Shown here in pieces: positions 43,670 through 53,758 of a stretch of 64,000 nt of DNA (position 1 is the first letter of the stretch; each line of letters begins with the position of its first letter). Location of the stretch: positions 1 to 64,000 of the forward strand of contig JAGFJJ010000005.1 in assembly GCA_024102815.1 (NCBI GenBank). Reading direction: 5' to 3'. The position numbers and the translations under genes were made by a program. This DNA comes from Phycisphaerae bacterium. Its GTDB lineage: Bacteria > Planctomycetota > Phycisphaerae > UBA1845. Below the pieces are notes generated by a model, which did no database searches, was not told where the DNA came from, and saw only the letters and a list, made by a program, of their open reading frames with translations.

Positions 43670-46372
43670 ATGTTCCGCTCTTCGAAAACCCTGCGACCCG
43701 CACCGAGGCACTTCGTGCCGGGCCCGTTTCCAATGCTGGCAGCAGCCTTCGTTCTGTCCGGATGGACTGGGGCGACCGCGGCGGACGAAAGCGGGCACGC
43801 GTCCCGGCGGATCGTTGACGACGCGGAACACGGGCATCGCATCATCCATGTCTTCGACTTTGACGAGAGCGAGGCCGGCAACCTGGAGGAAATCCCGAAG
43901 TTCTGGGAACCGCTTCAGATGCCGGGCTTCCCGCACTACGCGAAGGGCGTTTTCGATAGTGCGGTGGGGCACGATGCCCCGCCTTCCTTCCACCTGGTGT
44001 CCGAAGGACGATCGGTGGCGTTTGTCTACCGTGGACCGGATACGCGCGTCCGGGCCAACACCGACTATCGTATTGTCGGATATGTCCGACCCGATCATCT
44101 CCGCCATGCGCGTGCCTGCCTGGCTGCGGTCTATCTGAACGAAGACGGCGAGCCGCTTTACGACACATTGGTCCGTACAGCATACCTGCCGGACATGGAG
44201 GGAACCCGGGCCGCAAACGACTGGACGCGCGTCGCCCTGACCCTTCCCTCCGCCCCGAGGGATGCATTCTCCGTGGGCCTGGTGGCTTGGGTGTTGCAAG
44301 AGGATGTCTGGCGGCCAGTTGAGCCCGATCCGAACCACCTCCCACTTCGCGACATCAACGGCGGTGCGTGGTTCGATGATCTTTCCGTGTACGCCATGCC
44401 CCGCGTGGAACTCTCTACGTCTGCGCGAAGCAACGTGCTCCAGCAAGGCAATTCGCAGGAGTTGCAGGTACTCGTTGCGGATGAAGTGCAGAGCGGATTG
44501 GAGAACGAACTAACCATCACCAACGCAGATGGGGCCCTTGTCGAGCGCCGCTCGATCGAGACTACCTTCGAAAGCGGGTCCCGCCCGCAGGGACTCCCCA
44601 TGGATTTTCTCCCTCCCGGGATCTACCACGCCCGGCTCGATGTTCGCTCGCAGGGGCGGTCGATCATCACCCGCGACTTGCGCTTCGCATGTCTGAGCGA
44701 GTCACTTTCGAGCCCGGGGGGTGCCCGCGCTTTTGGGATCGCCATCGATCCCGCGCAACGAGCGGATGCTGACACGGAACTGGACCTGCTTCGCGAGCAG
44801 GGCGCCCGATCAGTGAAGCTTCCTGTCTGGTCCGGGGTGACGGACCCTTCTGCCAAGACGACTTCCGGAAATGGATCGAATCGCCTTGTACATACACTCG
44901 AACGCGAGGGCTTCGCCCTGACCGGCGTCTTGTACGATTCCCGATCCGCAGGCGCTACCCTCTACGAATTGCTCGGATCCCCCACTTCAATCTGGCAGGA
45001 CCACCTGGCCGCACAAGCGGCACCGATCGCCGGGAGCTTCCGTGACTGGCAACTGGGCAGCGATGGTCCGGCGCCGCGAGCCTCGCGCCAGCAGATCCTG
45101 AAATCCCTGACCCACCTGCGCAGGTTCATGCGCGAGTTCTTGACGGTTCCCCGCCTGGTCCTTCCGATCTCCGCAGGAGTGGAACTGCCCACTGAACCTT
45201 GGCCCGTGGAGCAACTTTCCATCAATCTGGGGACCACCCTGTCGAGTGACCTTCTCAAGAAACTGGTTACCGAAGCCGGTCGGGAAGAAAAACTGATGCA
45301 GGCCTTCGTTCCGCCGATCGCCCCCGTGCGGTTCCAACGCGCACCGCGACTCGCGGATTGGGCTCGTCGCCTGATTCTGGCGCGACATGCGGGCAGTCAG
45401 GGCGTGATTGTTCCGCAGACCTGGACGGTGCGCGAGACACCGCACGGATCGATCGCCGAACCGCTGGAAGAATTTGTCATTCTGCACACGGTCGTTTCCG
45501 CCGTCGGTGAAGCCGCTCCCGGCCCCGAGCTGACACTCGGCGGGACGGCCAGATGCGTTTCCTTCGTCCGTGGCGACGAAGCCGTGCTGGCCGTGTGGGA
45601 TCCGGCGGCACCTGCGTCCGGTCGGGATCAGCAGATTCAGATCTCCGGAGCAGACCAAGTGATTGATCTCTGGGGCCGGGCGAGACCCCTGTCCGTGGCC
45701 GATGACGGCCAAGCTGTTGTGCGACTTTACGCCAGTCCGTTGTTCGTCCTCAACGCCGAACGAAGTGCCGTCGAGTTCTATGCCGGCGTCGGGCTGGATC
45801 GCCGGCGATTCGAAGCCGGAGCGGCCAGGCAGCCGGCAACTCTGACCATTCAGAACAGTGATGCGGTGGGGCGTGCCGGGTCGGTTCGCCTGATCCCACC
45901 CGACGATTGGGAAATAACGCCGGGACGGTTCGAATTCAATTGCCCTCCAAGGTTGGCCTTCACCCAGGAACTCAGCATCGATATTCCTCACAATGTGTTG
46001 TCGGGAGACCACGAGCTCCATGCGGAGATTGCGCTGAATGATGGACGCCGGTTCGACGTCGTGATTCCCGTGGCCGCGAATCTCGAGGGGATCGATGTTC
46101 GCGGCATGGCGTACCTCAAGGGCAACGTGCTTCAGGTCCGTCATGCCGTGTCCAACCGCACGGCGGAGACACTTCATTTTCGCGGCTCGGCTTTGCTTCC
46201 CGGTAAGGAACGCCAGTACAGGCCAATCACCTCGCTCATGCCGGGCGAAACCCAGACGGTCGTCTACCGATTTGATGACGCGGCGAACCTCGCCGGAACC
46301 TCGGTGCGGCTCGAGCTCCGGGAGATCAACGACGGACGACGTACGCACGCCATGGATGTTCCCATTCCCTGA
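43670..46372 (+). CDS. large secreted protein with a carbohydrate-binding-like N-terminal module
   Basis: A protein of about 900 residues. A signal peptide ends near TGATAADES. Residues 40-240 resemble a beta-sandwich CBM4/9-like module (VFDSAVGHDAPPSFHLVSEG, YRIVGYVRPDHL, GGAWFDDLSVYAMPRVEL). The middle 400 residues may adopt a TIM-barrel-like glycosidase-related fold (weak), and the C-terminus looks like beta-sandwich repeats. No catalytic residues can be named. ATG 43670 has CGGAG upstream; a GTG at 43637 is also in frame. Confidence 0.6.
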   Translation: MFRSSKTLRPAPRHFVPGPFPMLAAAFVLSGWTGATAADESGHASRRIVDDAEHGHRIIHVFDFDESEAGNLEEIPKFWEPLQMPGFPHYAKGVFDSAVGHDAPPSFHLVSEGRSVAFVYRGPDTRVRANTDYRIVGYVRPDHLRHARACLAAVYLNEDGEPLYDTLVRTAYLPDMEGTRAANDWTRVALTLPSAPRDAFSVGLVAWVLQEDVWRPVEPDPNHLPLRDINGGAWFDDLSVYAMPRVELSTSARSNVLQQGNSQELQVLVADEVQSGLENELTITNADGALVERRSIETTFESGSRPQGLPMDFLPPGIYHARLDVRSQGRSIITRDLRFACLSESLSSPGGARAFGIAIDPAQRADADTELDLLREQGARSVKLPVWSGVTDPSAKTTSGNGSNRLVHTLEREGFALTGVLYDSRSAGATLYELLGSPTSIWQDHLAAQAAPIAGSFRDWQLGSDGPAPRASRQQILKSLTHLRRFMREFLTVPRLVLPISAGVELPTEPWPVEQLSINLGTTLSSDLLKKLVTEAGREEKLMQAFVPPIAPVRFQRAPRLADWARRLILARHAGSQGVIVPQTWTVRETPHGSIAEPLEEFVILHTVVSAVGEAAPGPELTLGGTARCVSFVRGDEAVLAVWDPAAPASGRDQQIQISGADQVIDLWGRARPLSVADDGQAVVRLYASPLFVLNAERSAVEFYAGVGLDRRRFEAGAARQPATLTIQNSDAVGRAGSVRLIPPDDWEITPGRFEFNCPPRLAFTQELSIDIPHNVLSGDHELHAEIALNDGRRFDVVIPVAANLEGIDVRGMAYLKGNVLQVRHAVSNRTAETLHFRGSALLPGKERQYRPITSLMPGETQTVVYRFDDAANLAGTSVRLELREINDGRRTHAMDVPIP

Positions 46373-46412
46373 TGGCCGAGTTTGAGAACGAACCGCCGTG
46401 GAGCGGTCTATG

Positions 46413-46445
46413 CCGCGGCAACCCGCCGATTGCCGGGTTACGCGG
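46413..46445 (+). terminator. hairpin after the large secreted protein gene
   Basis: CCGCG and AACCCG pair with CGGGTT and CGCGG across a small internal loop, about 40 bases after the stop at 46372. No T-run follows, so terminator function is uncertain. Confidence 0.35.
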
Positions 46446-46459
46446 CGGACATGCCGGAA

Positions 46460-46488
46460 TTGGCCATGCGCGGTTTGTGTGCTAGCAT
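46460..46488 (+). promoter_or_regulatory. candidate promoter of the 46.6 kb lipoprotein gene
   Basis: TTGGCC (46460-46465) and TAGCAT (46483-46488) are 17 bases apart, giving a leader of about 84 bases before ATG 46579. Confidence 0.35.
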
Positions 46489-46578
46489 TCGCCCGCGGGG
46501 CGCGGCGCGGCGTCGGATCGCCCCCAAGGCAGGCATCCGCAAGACGCGGGCGGATGCCAATCAAGTGGGAGGAATGCC

Positions 46579-47205
46579 ATGATGAAAACGCGAATGATCC
46601 GTTCTCTAGGTCTTGGTGTTATGACCAGTGCGGCGGTTGTGCTTGCCGCAGGCTGTCCCAGCCTGCTGCCGACCGTTCCTGTTGTCGTAAATCTGACAGA
46701 TGCCGGGGCGGGCACGTATGACGTGGTCGCCGGAACGCCAGTCCAGCGCTCCGCGCAGTTCACGGGGGAGGAGAGCCCGGTAACCATCACGCGCGGAACG
46801 GTGCAGTTGGATCCTTCCGTGGTCACGTATGCGATGGGCGGCGGTCCAGCCAAAGGGTTGGCCGGGGCGCAGGCAATCGAGACGTGTCAGCAGGCATGTG
46901 CACTGGCCGGGGTCGACGGCGCACTGTGCGATGACGTCTGCACGGACGGGCAAATTTCCGTTCGTGTCTGGGTCGGTGCGTTTGACGAAGTGGAGACGGT
47001 CTGCACGACCGGCGACGAGTACGGTCCTTTCCTCGTGGCGTTGGAGAATGGTGTGCCGAGCTCGGTTGACCCGAGTTCCGTCACGTTGTCGAGCAACACC
47101 GTCACGCTGCTGAACGGTGGCAACTTCAGCGTATGTGTCGAGGTCATCGCTCCGGAGGACGGACAGGTGATTATCGACTCGCTGCGGTTTGACGTGGGTC
47201 TGTAG
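46579..47205 (+). CDS. lipoprotein of unknown function
   Basis: A 208-residue exported protein with lipobox TSAAVVLAAGC at about residue 26, then a beta-rich chain with a cysteine-dense centre (TCQQACALAGVDGALCDDVC). No known family recognised. GGGAGGA precedes ATG 46579. It is followed after about 210 bases by the DUF1573 gene and may be separately transcribed. Confidence 0.7.
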   Translation: MMKTRMIRSLGLGVMTSAAVVLAAGCPSLLPTVPVVVNLTDAGAGTYDVVAGTPVQRSAQFTGEESPVTITRGTVQLDPSVVTYAMGGGPAKGLAGAQAIETCQQACALAGVDGALCDDVCTDGQISVRVWVGAFDEVETVCTTGDEYGPFLVALENGVPSSVDPSSVTLSSNTVTLLNGGNFSVCVEVIAPEDGQVIIDSLRFDVGL

Positions 47206-47417
47206 ACGCGCTTCGAGCGCCTTGCGCGAGGGCACTCCTGAGAACCCCGGCGAGGTGCGTCGGGTGCGGGTTTCAGGATGGTCACAACTCCAGGCCAGGC
47301 CGGGGGCGCCGCCCGCGCGGCGCTTCCGGCCTGCTTGCCGTAATTCGATCGTTCTCGTGTAATAGAGTTCGGTGTGTCTTTCCCGAATTGGACGATCGGA
47401 CAGCAACGAGGTAGCTG

Positions 47418-48797
47418 ATGTCGCACACGCTGAAGATTCGATCCTGGGGTCCCGCCGCAGTATTGTCAGCCGCCTTTGCCGCGGCCTCGACGGCCCAATT
47501 GCCCCCGCCACCCAAGCCTACTGCTGAAAGTGGCGGTCCGGCGCCGCGCATTTTCGTGCAGAATCGCGTGATCGATCTCGGGACGATCCTTGAAGGTGAC
47601 CGGGTTCCGCTCGAATGGACCATTGAGAATCGGGGGGAAGCCGAGCTGGTCATCCACCGCGCCGTGGCGGGGTGCGGCTGTACCGTTCTCGAATCCCCGG
47701 AAGAGAAGCGCAGCGTTCCACCGGGCGGATCCTACGAGCTCAAAGCGCAGTTCGACACGACCAACCGAATCGGCAACCAGGACAAGTCGATTGTCATCTA
47801 TTCCAGTGACCCGCTCGAACCGGAGCTAAAATTGGAATTCCTGGCCGAGGTCGAAAGACTGTACGATCGTTCGCCGCAGACTGCATTGAATATGAAAGTC
47901 CTTCAGCGCGGTGATACGGCCGTGCAGACGCTGGACGTCATCCCCGTGGAGGGTCGCTCGAAGGCGACGGTCACGGACATCATCTTCGAGGGAGGGCAGG
48001 AGCTTGCCACCAAGATTGAGCCGTTTTCCGTGGGCGATCGAACAGGATCGCGCGTGTACTTCTCGGTTCCGCCGGATGCGCCGCTGGGGATTCTGACCTC
48101 GAAAGCTCTCATCAAGCTTGAAGTGGACGGGATCCCGCGGGAGACCTGGCTGGTCATTCGCGGACAAGTGACGGGTGATCTTACTTGGATTCCCAAGGTC
48201 ATTGACGCCACTCGCCAGCCCGTGGTCCACGGCACGCGCCTGGCCCCGCTTTCCATCCGCTCACCCAATGACACGCCGTTCCGCATTCTCTCCGCGGAGG
48301 CCGGTCCGATGCTGAACGTGACGGTTCGGGACAACAAGCCACTCAAGCCGGGGATCGACTTTGATGTGGTTCCACAGGTTCGCGAGGACGCGCCCGACGG
48401 ACCGTTCGGCGCCATGCTCACGGTCCGGACCACGTCGCTGGATCAGCCGGTCGTGCAGGTCCCCGTCTTCGGGATTGTGGCTCCGCGTCTGATGATCGAT
48501 CCACCGCTCATCCTTCTTCGGGCCGACGGCACGCCAAAGGGAACCGTCCGGCGCGTGAAACTTCAGGCTCCGCCGACGGAAACCCTCGAAGTCAAGAAGC
48601 TGACCGCCGGGCTGCGCGCCGTGCAAGTGGCGGTGGACGAAGAGTCCAGCAGAAACTACCGCCATATCCGCTATCTCTCGGTCCGATATGCGGGCGGCCT
48701 TTCCCCCGGTATACACGAGTCACAAGTGGAAGTGACCACCAACATTCCGGGTCTCGAGCTCGTCCGCATTCCTGTCGTGATCGACGTTCCCGAGTGA
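47418..48797 (+). CDS. DUF1573 domain-containing exported protein
   Basis: A 459-residue exported protein. The DUF1573 module is at about residues 45-140: FVQNRVIDLGTILEGDRVPL, WTIENRGEAELVIHRAVAG and the CGC motif typical of the family. Further immunoglobulin-like segments (VIYSSDPLEPELKLE; LEVDGIPRETWLVIRG) follow. Such proteins are common in Planctomycetota and Bacteroidota; function unknown. Start ATG 47418; the small membrane protein follows 13 bases after the stop. Confidence 0.88.
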   Translation: MSHTLKIRSWGPAAVLSAAFAAASTAQLPPPPKPTAESGGPAPRIFVQNRVIDLGTILEGDRVPLEWTIENRGEAELVIHRAVAGCGCTVLESPEEKRSVPPGGSYELKAQFDTTNRIGNQDKSIVIYSSDPLEPELKLEFLAEVERLYDRSPQTALNMKVLQRGDTAVQTLDVIPVEGRSKATVTDIIFEGGQELATKIEPFSVGDRTGSRVYFSVPPDAPLGILTSKALIKLEVDGIPRETWLVIRGQVTGDLTWIPKVIDATRQPVVHGTRLAPLSIRSPNDTPFRILSAEAGPMLNVTVRDNKPLKPGIDFDVVPQVREDAPDGPFGAMLTVRTTSLDQPVVQVPVFGIVAPRLMIDPPLILLRADGTPKGTVRRVKLQAPPTETLEVKKLTAGLRAVQVAVDEESSRNYRHIRYLSVRYAGGLSPGIHESQVEVTTNIPGLELVRIPVVIDVPE

Positions 48798-48810
48798 TCG
48801 GAGGAAAGCC

Positions 48811-49029
48811 ATGAACACCGATCAGGAGTCCTCTTCGGCTCCCAGCACAAGAATATCACACAGTGCCGGCGCTGAAGGCCATGCCGAGGAAACGAAACCG
48901 AATTCTGTCTGGGATGATCCGACAGTGCCCGTGGGCAATGCCCCACCGCGCTCAAGCCTGCCGGTGGTGGCCTGGGCCCTGGCTTGGACGCTCTGGATCG
49001 TTTTTCTCGCGGCGATGGCGTTTGCCTGA
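48811..49029 (+). CDS. small single-pass membrane protein
   Basis: A 72-residue protein with a polar, acidic N-terminus and one C-terminal helix (LPVVAWALAWTLWIVFLAAM), i.e. a tail-anchored shape. GGAGG stands six bases before the ATG, and the gene lies 13 bases after the DUF1573 gene, so they are probably co-transcribed. No known family. Confidence 0.7.
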   Translation: MNTDQESSSAPSTRISHSAGAEGHAEETKPNSVWDDPTVPVGNAPPRSSLPVVAWALAWTLWIVFLAAMAFA

Positions 49030-49123
49030 CAAACCGAATCGCCGCGCGCCTCCCTGATCTCTGTCGAGTCCGGCGCGCCGCGCAGGACGCCCCGCATGCG
49101 TGGACCATAGCCTACCCTGCGGT

Positions 49124-50989
49124 ATGATGCGCTTGGATTCTGCAGACCGGAGCGCGCCATTGCCAACGCAGGTGGAAGTACTGCAAAGGAATCTTGCCGC
49201 ATTGTCGGAGCGGCAGGCCGATGTCGCTGAGCGCATTGCTGTGGCAGAGCCGCCATCCGGCGTCGAGGCCGCCATGGGGCGCGACGGCTGCCCAACGTTC
49301 CGTCTGTCGGGCTCGGGAAACAGGCCGTGGTTGGGCTTCTCGTCTATGCCGTCCGTGAGTGCGGAGGCCCTGGTCTCCGGGGTAGCCGTCGGCAGCGACA
49401 ATCTGCTCCTGCCCACGGTACTAGCTGGCTGGGAGATCGCACTTCTTCTCAACCGCATGCCGTTGTTTACCGTGCTGTTTGTGATCGAAACCCAGGCGTG
49501 GGCTGCGAATCTGGTGCTCCGGCTTCACGATTTCTCGGCGTTTCTCCACGACGGCCGTCTGCTGCTGTTTCCCTTTGAAGACCCCTTCCCTCCACTCGTC
49601 GAATTCCTCGACCGGAACCCAGGTTACGAGCCGCCGGGACGTCTCATTGCCGTTCCCCAATTGTCGACGGTTCTGCTCGGCGAAATGGAGCGCCGGCTCA
49701 TTCAATCGGTCGCCACGGTGCAAGCGAAGCGACAGGATGCAATTCAGGACATCCGCAATCGCTGGCATGTCCGGGACGAGGCGTCGCAACCGGAACCACG
49801 CATCGCCGTGGTGAGCACCAGCCCGGCCGCGCCGACCATCGCCTGGGCCCGCGCCGTTGGTGAAGGGTTGCGCCGAGAGGGCATCGTCCATAACGTCTGT
49901 GTTCCCGACCGACCGGAACATGTACACGTCGCCGCCCGATTGGGTGCCGCCCAGCGATGCGGCGCGAATCTCGTGCTCTCGGTTGACGCTCTTCCCGGCC
50001 GGCTCGGACCGCCTATGCCCGAATCGGTGTCCTCGATCAGTTGGCTCATCACGAACAACGTTCCGAGCCAGGACATCGGCGATCCTCCAACTCTCGACAG
50101 ACAATTCCTGGCCGCTTCGACGAGTATCGCTGTCAAGCTAGTTGAGCGCGGGGCGAACGAGCAGTTCGTGTCGATCCTCGAACCCGGATTGCCGGAAACA
50201 TGGCTCGCCGACCTCGATGAAACGGGCGGCGCCGGACATCCCGGCAGCCCGCTGGTCGCGATCCTCGCTGACGTGGCAGACGACCGTGCCGCCGCGCTGG
50301 GCATAAACCAGCACAGCCACGTGCAGCTCTGGGAGACGGTCCGATCGCTCTGCCTGCGCACGGCGATGGAATCTGGTGATGCGTCGCCAGACAATATCCT
50401 CGCTGCGGCGTCGAGAAGCATCGGCGTGCCCGTCCACGATCCCGAGTTCGAATCCCACCTCATCAGTTGGATCGAGGGGCGAGCGATGCCCGCGGCCGTG
50501 GCGCGCGCCACGGCTGACCTGCTACTCCGGGCGCGAATTCCATTGGCTCTTTGGGGACTTCGCTGGGATCTGGAGTCAAGACATCGATCATCGTGGCGCG
50601 GTGCAATCCCCTGGGCCGGCGGATTCGGTGAGCTCGTACGCTGCTCCACCGTCATCGTTTTTCCCGTCCTCGACGCCGAGTTGATTCCGGTGCTCTTGCT
50701 TGCCTTGGCGGGCAAGCGCGGCGTGGTGGTGCGGCGTCCCTCAAGGGTTTTCCGCGACGAATTCCCAGCGCTGGCGGAGCTTGAGCCGGCGCTGAACATG
50801 GTGGATTCGGCCGAAGAGGTGGCGGCACGGACGCAGTGGTTGTCCGCTCTCGGGCAGAGTTCTACCAGCCAGGACGCGGAGCGGGAGCGCTGGTCGCGAA
50901 GTGTGCGGGACCGACATTTGCTCTCACACCGTCTGGCGGCGATGCTCTCGCGAATCCACTCGGCGAGACCTTTGACCGGCACAGGTTGA
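49124..50989 (+). CDS. glycosyltransferase-like protein (MAF/CgeB-like)
   Basis: A protein of about 621 residues without membrane helices. The N-terminal phrase LQRNLAALSERQADVAERI and the following beta/alpha domain resemble the motility-associated-factor group; the second half (EPRIAVVSTSPAAPTIAWAR, SISWLITNNVP, LEPGLPETWLADL) resembles CgeB/GT4-like glycosyltransferases. It may modify a surface protein or polysaccharide; the acceptor is unknown. ATG 49124 lacks a Shine-Dalgarno; a TTG at 49160 after GGAG is an equally good start. Confidence 0.55.
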   Translation: MMRLDSADRSAPLPTQVEVLQRNLAALSERQADVAERIAVAEPPSGVEAAMGRDGCPTFRLSGSGNRPWLGFSSMPSVSAEALVSGVAVGSDNLLLPTVLAGWEIALLLNRMPLFTVLFVIETQAWAANLVLRLHDFSAFLHDGRLLLFPFEDPFPPLVEFLDRNPGYEPPGRLIAVPQLSTVLLGEMERRLIQSVATVQAKRQDAIQDIRNRWHVRDEASQPEPRIAVVSTSPAAPTIAWARAVGEGLRREGIVHNVCVPDRPEHVHVAARLGAAQRCGANLVLSVDALPGRLGPPMPESVSSISWLITNNVPSQDIGDPPTLDRQFLAASTSIAVKLVERGANEQFVSILEPGLPETWLADLDETGGAGHPGSPLVAILADVADDRAAALGINQHSHVQLWETVRSLCLRTAMESGDASPDNILAAASRSIGVPVHDPEFESHLISWIEGRAMPAAVARATADLLLRARIPLALWGLRWDLESRHRSSWRGAIPWAGGFGELVRCSTVIVFPVLDAELIPVLLLALAGKRGVVVRRPSRVFRDEFPALAELEPALNMVDSAEEVAARTQWLSALGQSSTSQDAERERWSRSVRDRHLLSHRLAAMLSRIHSARPLTGTG

Positions 50990-51042
50990 CCCGGAAGGGA
51001 ACACGCGGCCTTCGCCGCCGTCACGAAGTCATCGGGTACGCC

Positions 51043-51846
51043 ATGGGTTTGTGGCAGATTCTCAACGGCACCGTCGTTAACAGTGCGACCGTTATTGTCG
51101 GGAGCCTGGCAGGCATCGCCGTTGGTACGCGCTTGCCGGAACGCTACCGTGCGATCGTGCTCAACGCCCTTGGTCTGGTGACCATCACCCTGGGAATTGA
51201 CGCGGCCGTGCTCCGCTTCAGCGATACCGTGGCCGAATTTGCCCCACTCGTCGGCGCGGGGCGAACCTACGGGGCGCGTCTGGCAATGGTGATGATTACG
51301 TCGCTGCTGTTGGGCGCACTGCTCGGCGCCGCCCTGCGCATACATGACCGCATCGAGTATCTTGGCAGGTGGGTTCACGGACGCTTCTCCAAGCAGGACG
51401 GCCACACCTTTGCGGAGGGCTTCCTGACTGCGAGCGTGATCTTTTGCGTGGGGCCGCTGACCTTGCTGGGCTGCCTGCGTAATGGAAGTGAGGGAAATCC
51501 CGACTACCTCTATATCAAGTCGGTGCTCGACGGTTTCTGCTCCATCGCCCTGGCGTCGTCGCTGGGCTGGGGCGTGTTCGCCAGCGTGTTTACAGTACTG
51601 TTCTTTCAAGGGGGACTGGCGATTCTGGCGTCCTATGTCGCGGAGCCGCTCGATCCGCTCTCCAAGTCGCTCATGATGGTCGTGGGCGGGGTCGTGCTGC
51701 TGGCCACGTCGCTGATGCTCTTGGATATCAAGCGGATACCGGTTGCGGACCTTCTCCCGGGGATTTTCCTGCCGCCGCTCGTTATCCATGTGATCGAGTG
51801 GTTTCGCCCCGGATGGCTGTTGCCCGTCATTGGTTTAGGCGCCTAG
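51043..51846 (+). CDS. DUF554 family membrane protein
   Basis: A 267-residue protein with about seven helices, typical of DUF554 (E. coli YqgA/B. subtilis YdfK). NGTVVNSATVIVGSLAGIAVG at the N-terminus and FLTASVIFCVGPLTLLG with SVLDGFCSIALASSLGWGV are standard. Function unknown. ATG 51043 is chosen because the upstream part of the open frame overlaps the glycosyltransferase gene and looks non-coding; it has only a weak ribosome site. Confidence 0.88.
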   Translation: MGLWQILNGTVVNSATVIVGSLAGIAVGTRLPERYRAIVLNALGLVTITLGIDAAVLRFSDTVAEFAPLVGAGRTYGARLAMVMITSLLLGALLGAALRIHDRIEYLGRWVHGRFSKQDGHTFAEGFLTASVIFCVGPLTLLGCLRNGSEGNPDYLYIKSVLDGFCSIALASSLGWGVFASVFTVLFFQGGLAILASYVAEPLDPLSKSLMMVVGGVVLLATSLMLLDIKRIPVADLLPGIFLPPLVIHVIEWFRPGWLLPVIGLGA

Positions 51847-51859
51847 AATCTCTATCTGC

Positions 51860-52603
51860 ATGACGGATGTCGCCTGCCATTCGGACTTGATTAGTTCCCC
51901 CGCCGCCGATCTGGACGCCCTGAGGGCCGTGGGACAGGAGTTTCCTTGCCCATACCTGCCCCAGCGCCGATCGCGCAACGAGGCCTATTTCGTGGAGCGA
52001 CTTGAGGGGGCGTTGTACGAACGCCTCCTCGCCCGCGGTTTTCGCCGCAGCGGGCACGTTGTGTATCGCCCGCGCTGCCGCGGCTGCCGGGAATGCCGTC
52101 AGCTTCGTGTCCCTGTCGAGACGTTCGTCCCGTCGCGGTCCATGCGCCGGGTGGCCCGTACGAACGCGGACGTGCGGATGGAGGTGGACGATCCGGCTCC
52201 CTCGGATGAGAAATATTGCCTGTTTCGGGACTATTTAGCGTTTCAGCACGACGGCACGATGTCTGCGGAATACACCGCGTTCATCGAGTTTCTCTACGAC
52301 TCGCCGATCGCGTCCCGCGAATTCAGCTATTACATCGGTGGTCGGTTGGTCGGGGTGAGCATTGCCGACCGTCTGCCCAAGGGGCTGAGCAGCGTGTACA
52401 TGTACTTCGATCCGAAATACGCCCGGCGAAGCCTCGGAACATTATCGGTCCTTCGCGAGATCGAATGGTGTCGCGAGAATGACATGCCGTACTACTTCCT
52501 CGGCTTTCACGTCGCGGGCAGCCGGACCATGGACTACAAAGCGCGTTTTCGCCCCTTCGAGATTCTTGTGGCGGACGATCGCTGGATCCGAACCGATCAA
52601 TGA
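51860..52603 (+). CDS. bpt: aspartate/glutamate leucyltransferase (Bpt type)
   Basis: A 247-residue aminoacyl-tRNA-protein transferase that adds leucine to proteins with N-terminal Asp or Glu, making them N-degron substrates for ClpS/ClpAP. Conserved elements: FPCPYLPQRRSRNEAYFVE with the early cysteine, GFRRSGHVVYRPRCRGCREC, and a C-terminal GNAT-like half (SSVYMYFDPKYARRSLGT, MDYKARFRPFEIL). Length fits Bpt. Start ATG 51860, 13 bases after DUF554. Confidence 0.92.
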   Translation: MTDVACHSDLISSPAADLDALRAVGQEFPCPYLPQRRSRNEAYFVERLEGALYERLLARGFRRSGHVVYRPRCRGCRECRQLRVPVETFVPSRSMRRVARTNADVRMEVDDPAPSDEKYCLFRDYLAFQHDGTMSAEYTAFIEFLYDSPIASREFSYYIGGRLVGVSIADRLPKGLSSVYMYFDPKYARRSLGTLSVLREIEWCRENDMPYYFLGFHVAGSRTMDYKARFRPFEILVADDRWIRTDQ

Positions 52604-52609
52604 TGGGAG

Positions 52610-53758
52610 ATGGCCGTGGCGGTATTCGGGTCCCAGCCGGCCGATGTCACCCGGCGGTCGTTCCAGCGCATCCTGCTGATGAAGCCGAGCTCCCTCGGCG
52701 ATATTGTCCACGCGCTGCCTGTGCTGCACGCCCTTCGCCGCCGGTTTCCGGACGCGCAAATTGACTGGATGGTTTTTCCTCCGTTTGGCGAGCTCCTGGC
52801 CCACCACCCGCAAATCAATGAGCTGGTCGTCTTCGACCGCAAGCGCTTCTCGCGCGTGGGTTGGAGCCCACGAATTACGCTTGAGTTCCTCCATTTCCTT
52901 CGTGGTCTACGTCGCCGCCGCTACGACCTGATCGTCGACTTGCAGGGCCTATTCCGTAGCGGATTCATCGCCTGGGCTTCCGGAGCGCCGACGCGCATTG
53001 GGTTCGCCGAAGCCCGGGAGGCCGCGTGGGTCTTCTATACCCATCGAATTCCACACGCCCCGGAAAACGCGCACGCGGTGGATCGGAATCTCAGCGTGTG
53101 TCCGATCCTGGGACTCTCCCGCAGCGAGGTCCGGTTCGATCTGGGACTGCCGAGAGAGGTCTTACAAAAGGCGGAGCAACTGCTGGAACGGAAGGGAATC
53201 GGTGCTTCGCGGTCCTTCCTGGCCGTTGCGCCGGGGGCACGCTGGCAGACCAAACGCTGGCGGGCGGAGCGCTTCGCCGAGGTGCTCAATCAGCTCGAGC
53301 CGGACCTTGACGTGCCTCCCGTGCTGCTGGGAGCACCCGACGAGGTACAGCGCTGCAAGGAAGTCGCTCGGGCCTGCCGACGTCCGCCGATCAATCTTGC
53401 GGGTAAGACGTCCGTTCTGGAGATGGCCGCCGTGTTGCATCGCTGTCGGGCGCTGCTCTGCCAGGATTCCGCGTCCGCACATCTGGCAGTGGCGTTTTCC
53501 CGCCCCGTGGTTTGCCTGATCGGACCAACGCACCCCGGTCGGACGGGACCCTACGGACAGCTTGATTCCGTTGTCCGGCTCGACGTTTCCTGCTCGCCCT
53601 GCTATCTTCGACGTCTCTCCCAATGCCGTCACGGGCACCGCTGCATGGAGGATCTGCTCGTTGCGCCCGTGGTGGAAACACTGCGACGTGTGCTCAAGAC
53701 GTCATCGGAAGTGCCTGGGCATGCGCCGGCCGAACCCGATTCCTCTCCTGGTCGATAG
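52610..53758 (+). CDS. lipopolysaccharide heptosyltransferase (GT9)
   Basis: A 382-residue glycosyltransferase of family 9 (WaaC/WaaF type), which adds heptose to the LPS inner core at the cytoplasmic face. The N-terminus has ILLMKPSSLGDIVHALPVLH with the SLGD motif, and the C-terminus has CQDSASAHLAVAFSRPVVCL and GPTHPGRTGPYG, which bind the sugar nucleotide. With lpxC and lpxA in the window it supports a full LPS envelope. Start ATG 52610, seven bases after the preceding stop. Confidence 0.93.
   Translation: MAVAVFGSQPADVTRRSFQRILLMKPSSLGDIVHALPVLHALRRRFPDAQIDWMVFPPFGELLAHHPQINELVVFDRKRFSRVGWSPRITLEFLHFLRGLRRRRYDLIVDLQGLFRSGFIAWASGAPTRIGFAEAREAAWVFYTHRIPHAPENAHAVDRNLSVCPILGLSRSEVRFDLGLPREVLQKAEQLLERKGIGASRSFLAVAPGARWQTKRWRAERFAEVLNQLEPDLDVPPVLLGAPDEVQRCKEVARACRRPPINLAGKTSVLEMAAVLHRCRALLCQDSASAHLAVAFSRPVVCLIGPTHPGRTGPYGQLDSVVRLDVSCSPCYLRRLSQCRHGHRCMEDLLVAPVVETLRRVLKTSSEVPGHAPAEPDSSPGR

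Noticed and set aside
49744-51789. A 681-residue open frame on the minus strand
   Set aside because: Antisense to the glycosyltransferase-like and DUF554 genes, with low-complexity Arg/Ser-rich sequence and no family resemblance.
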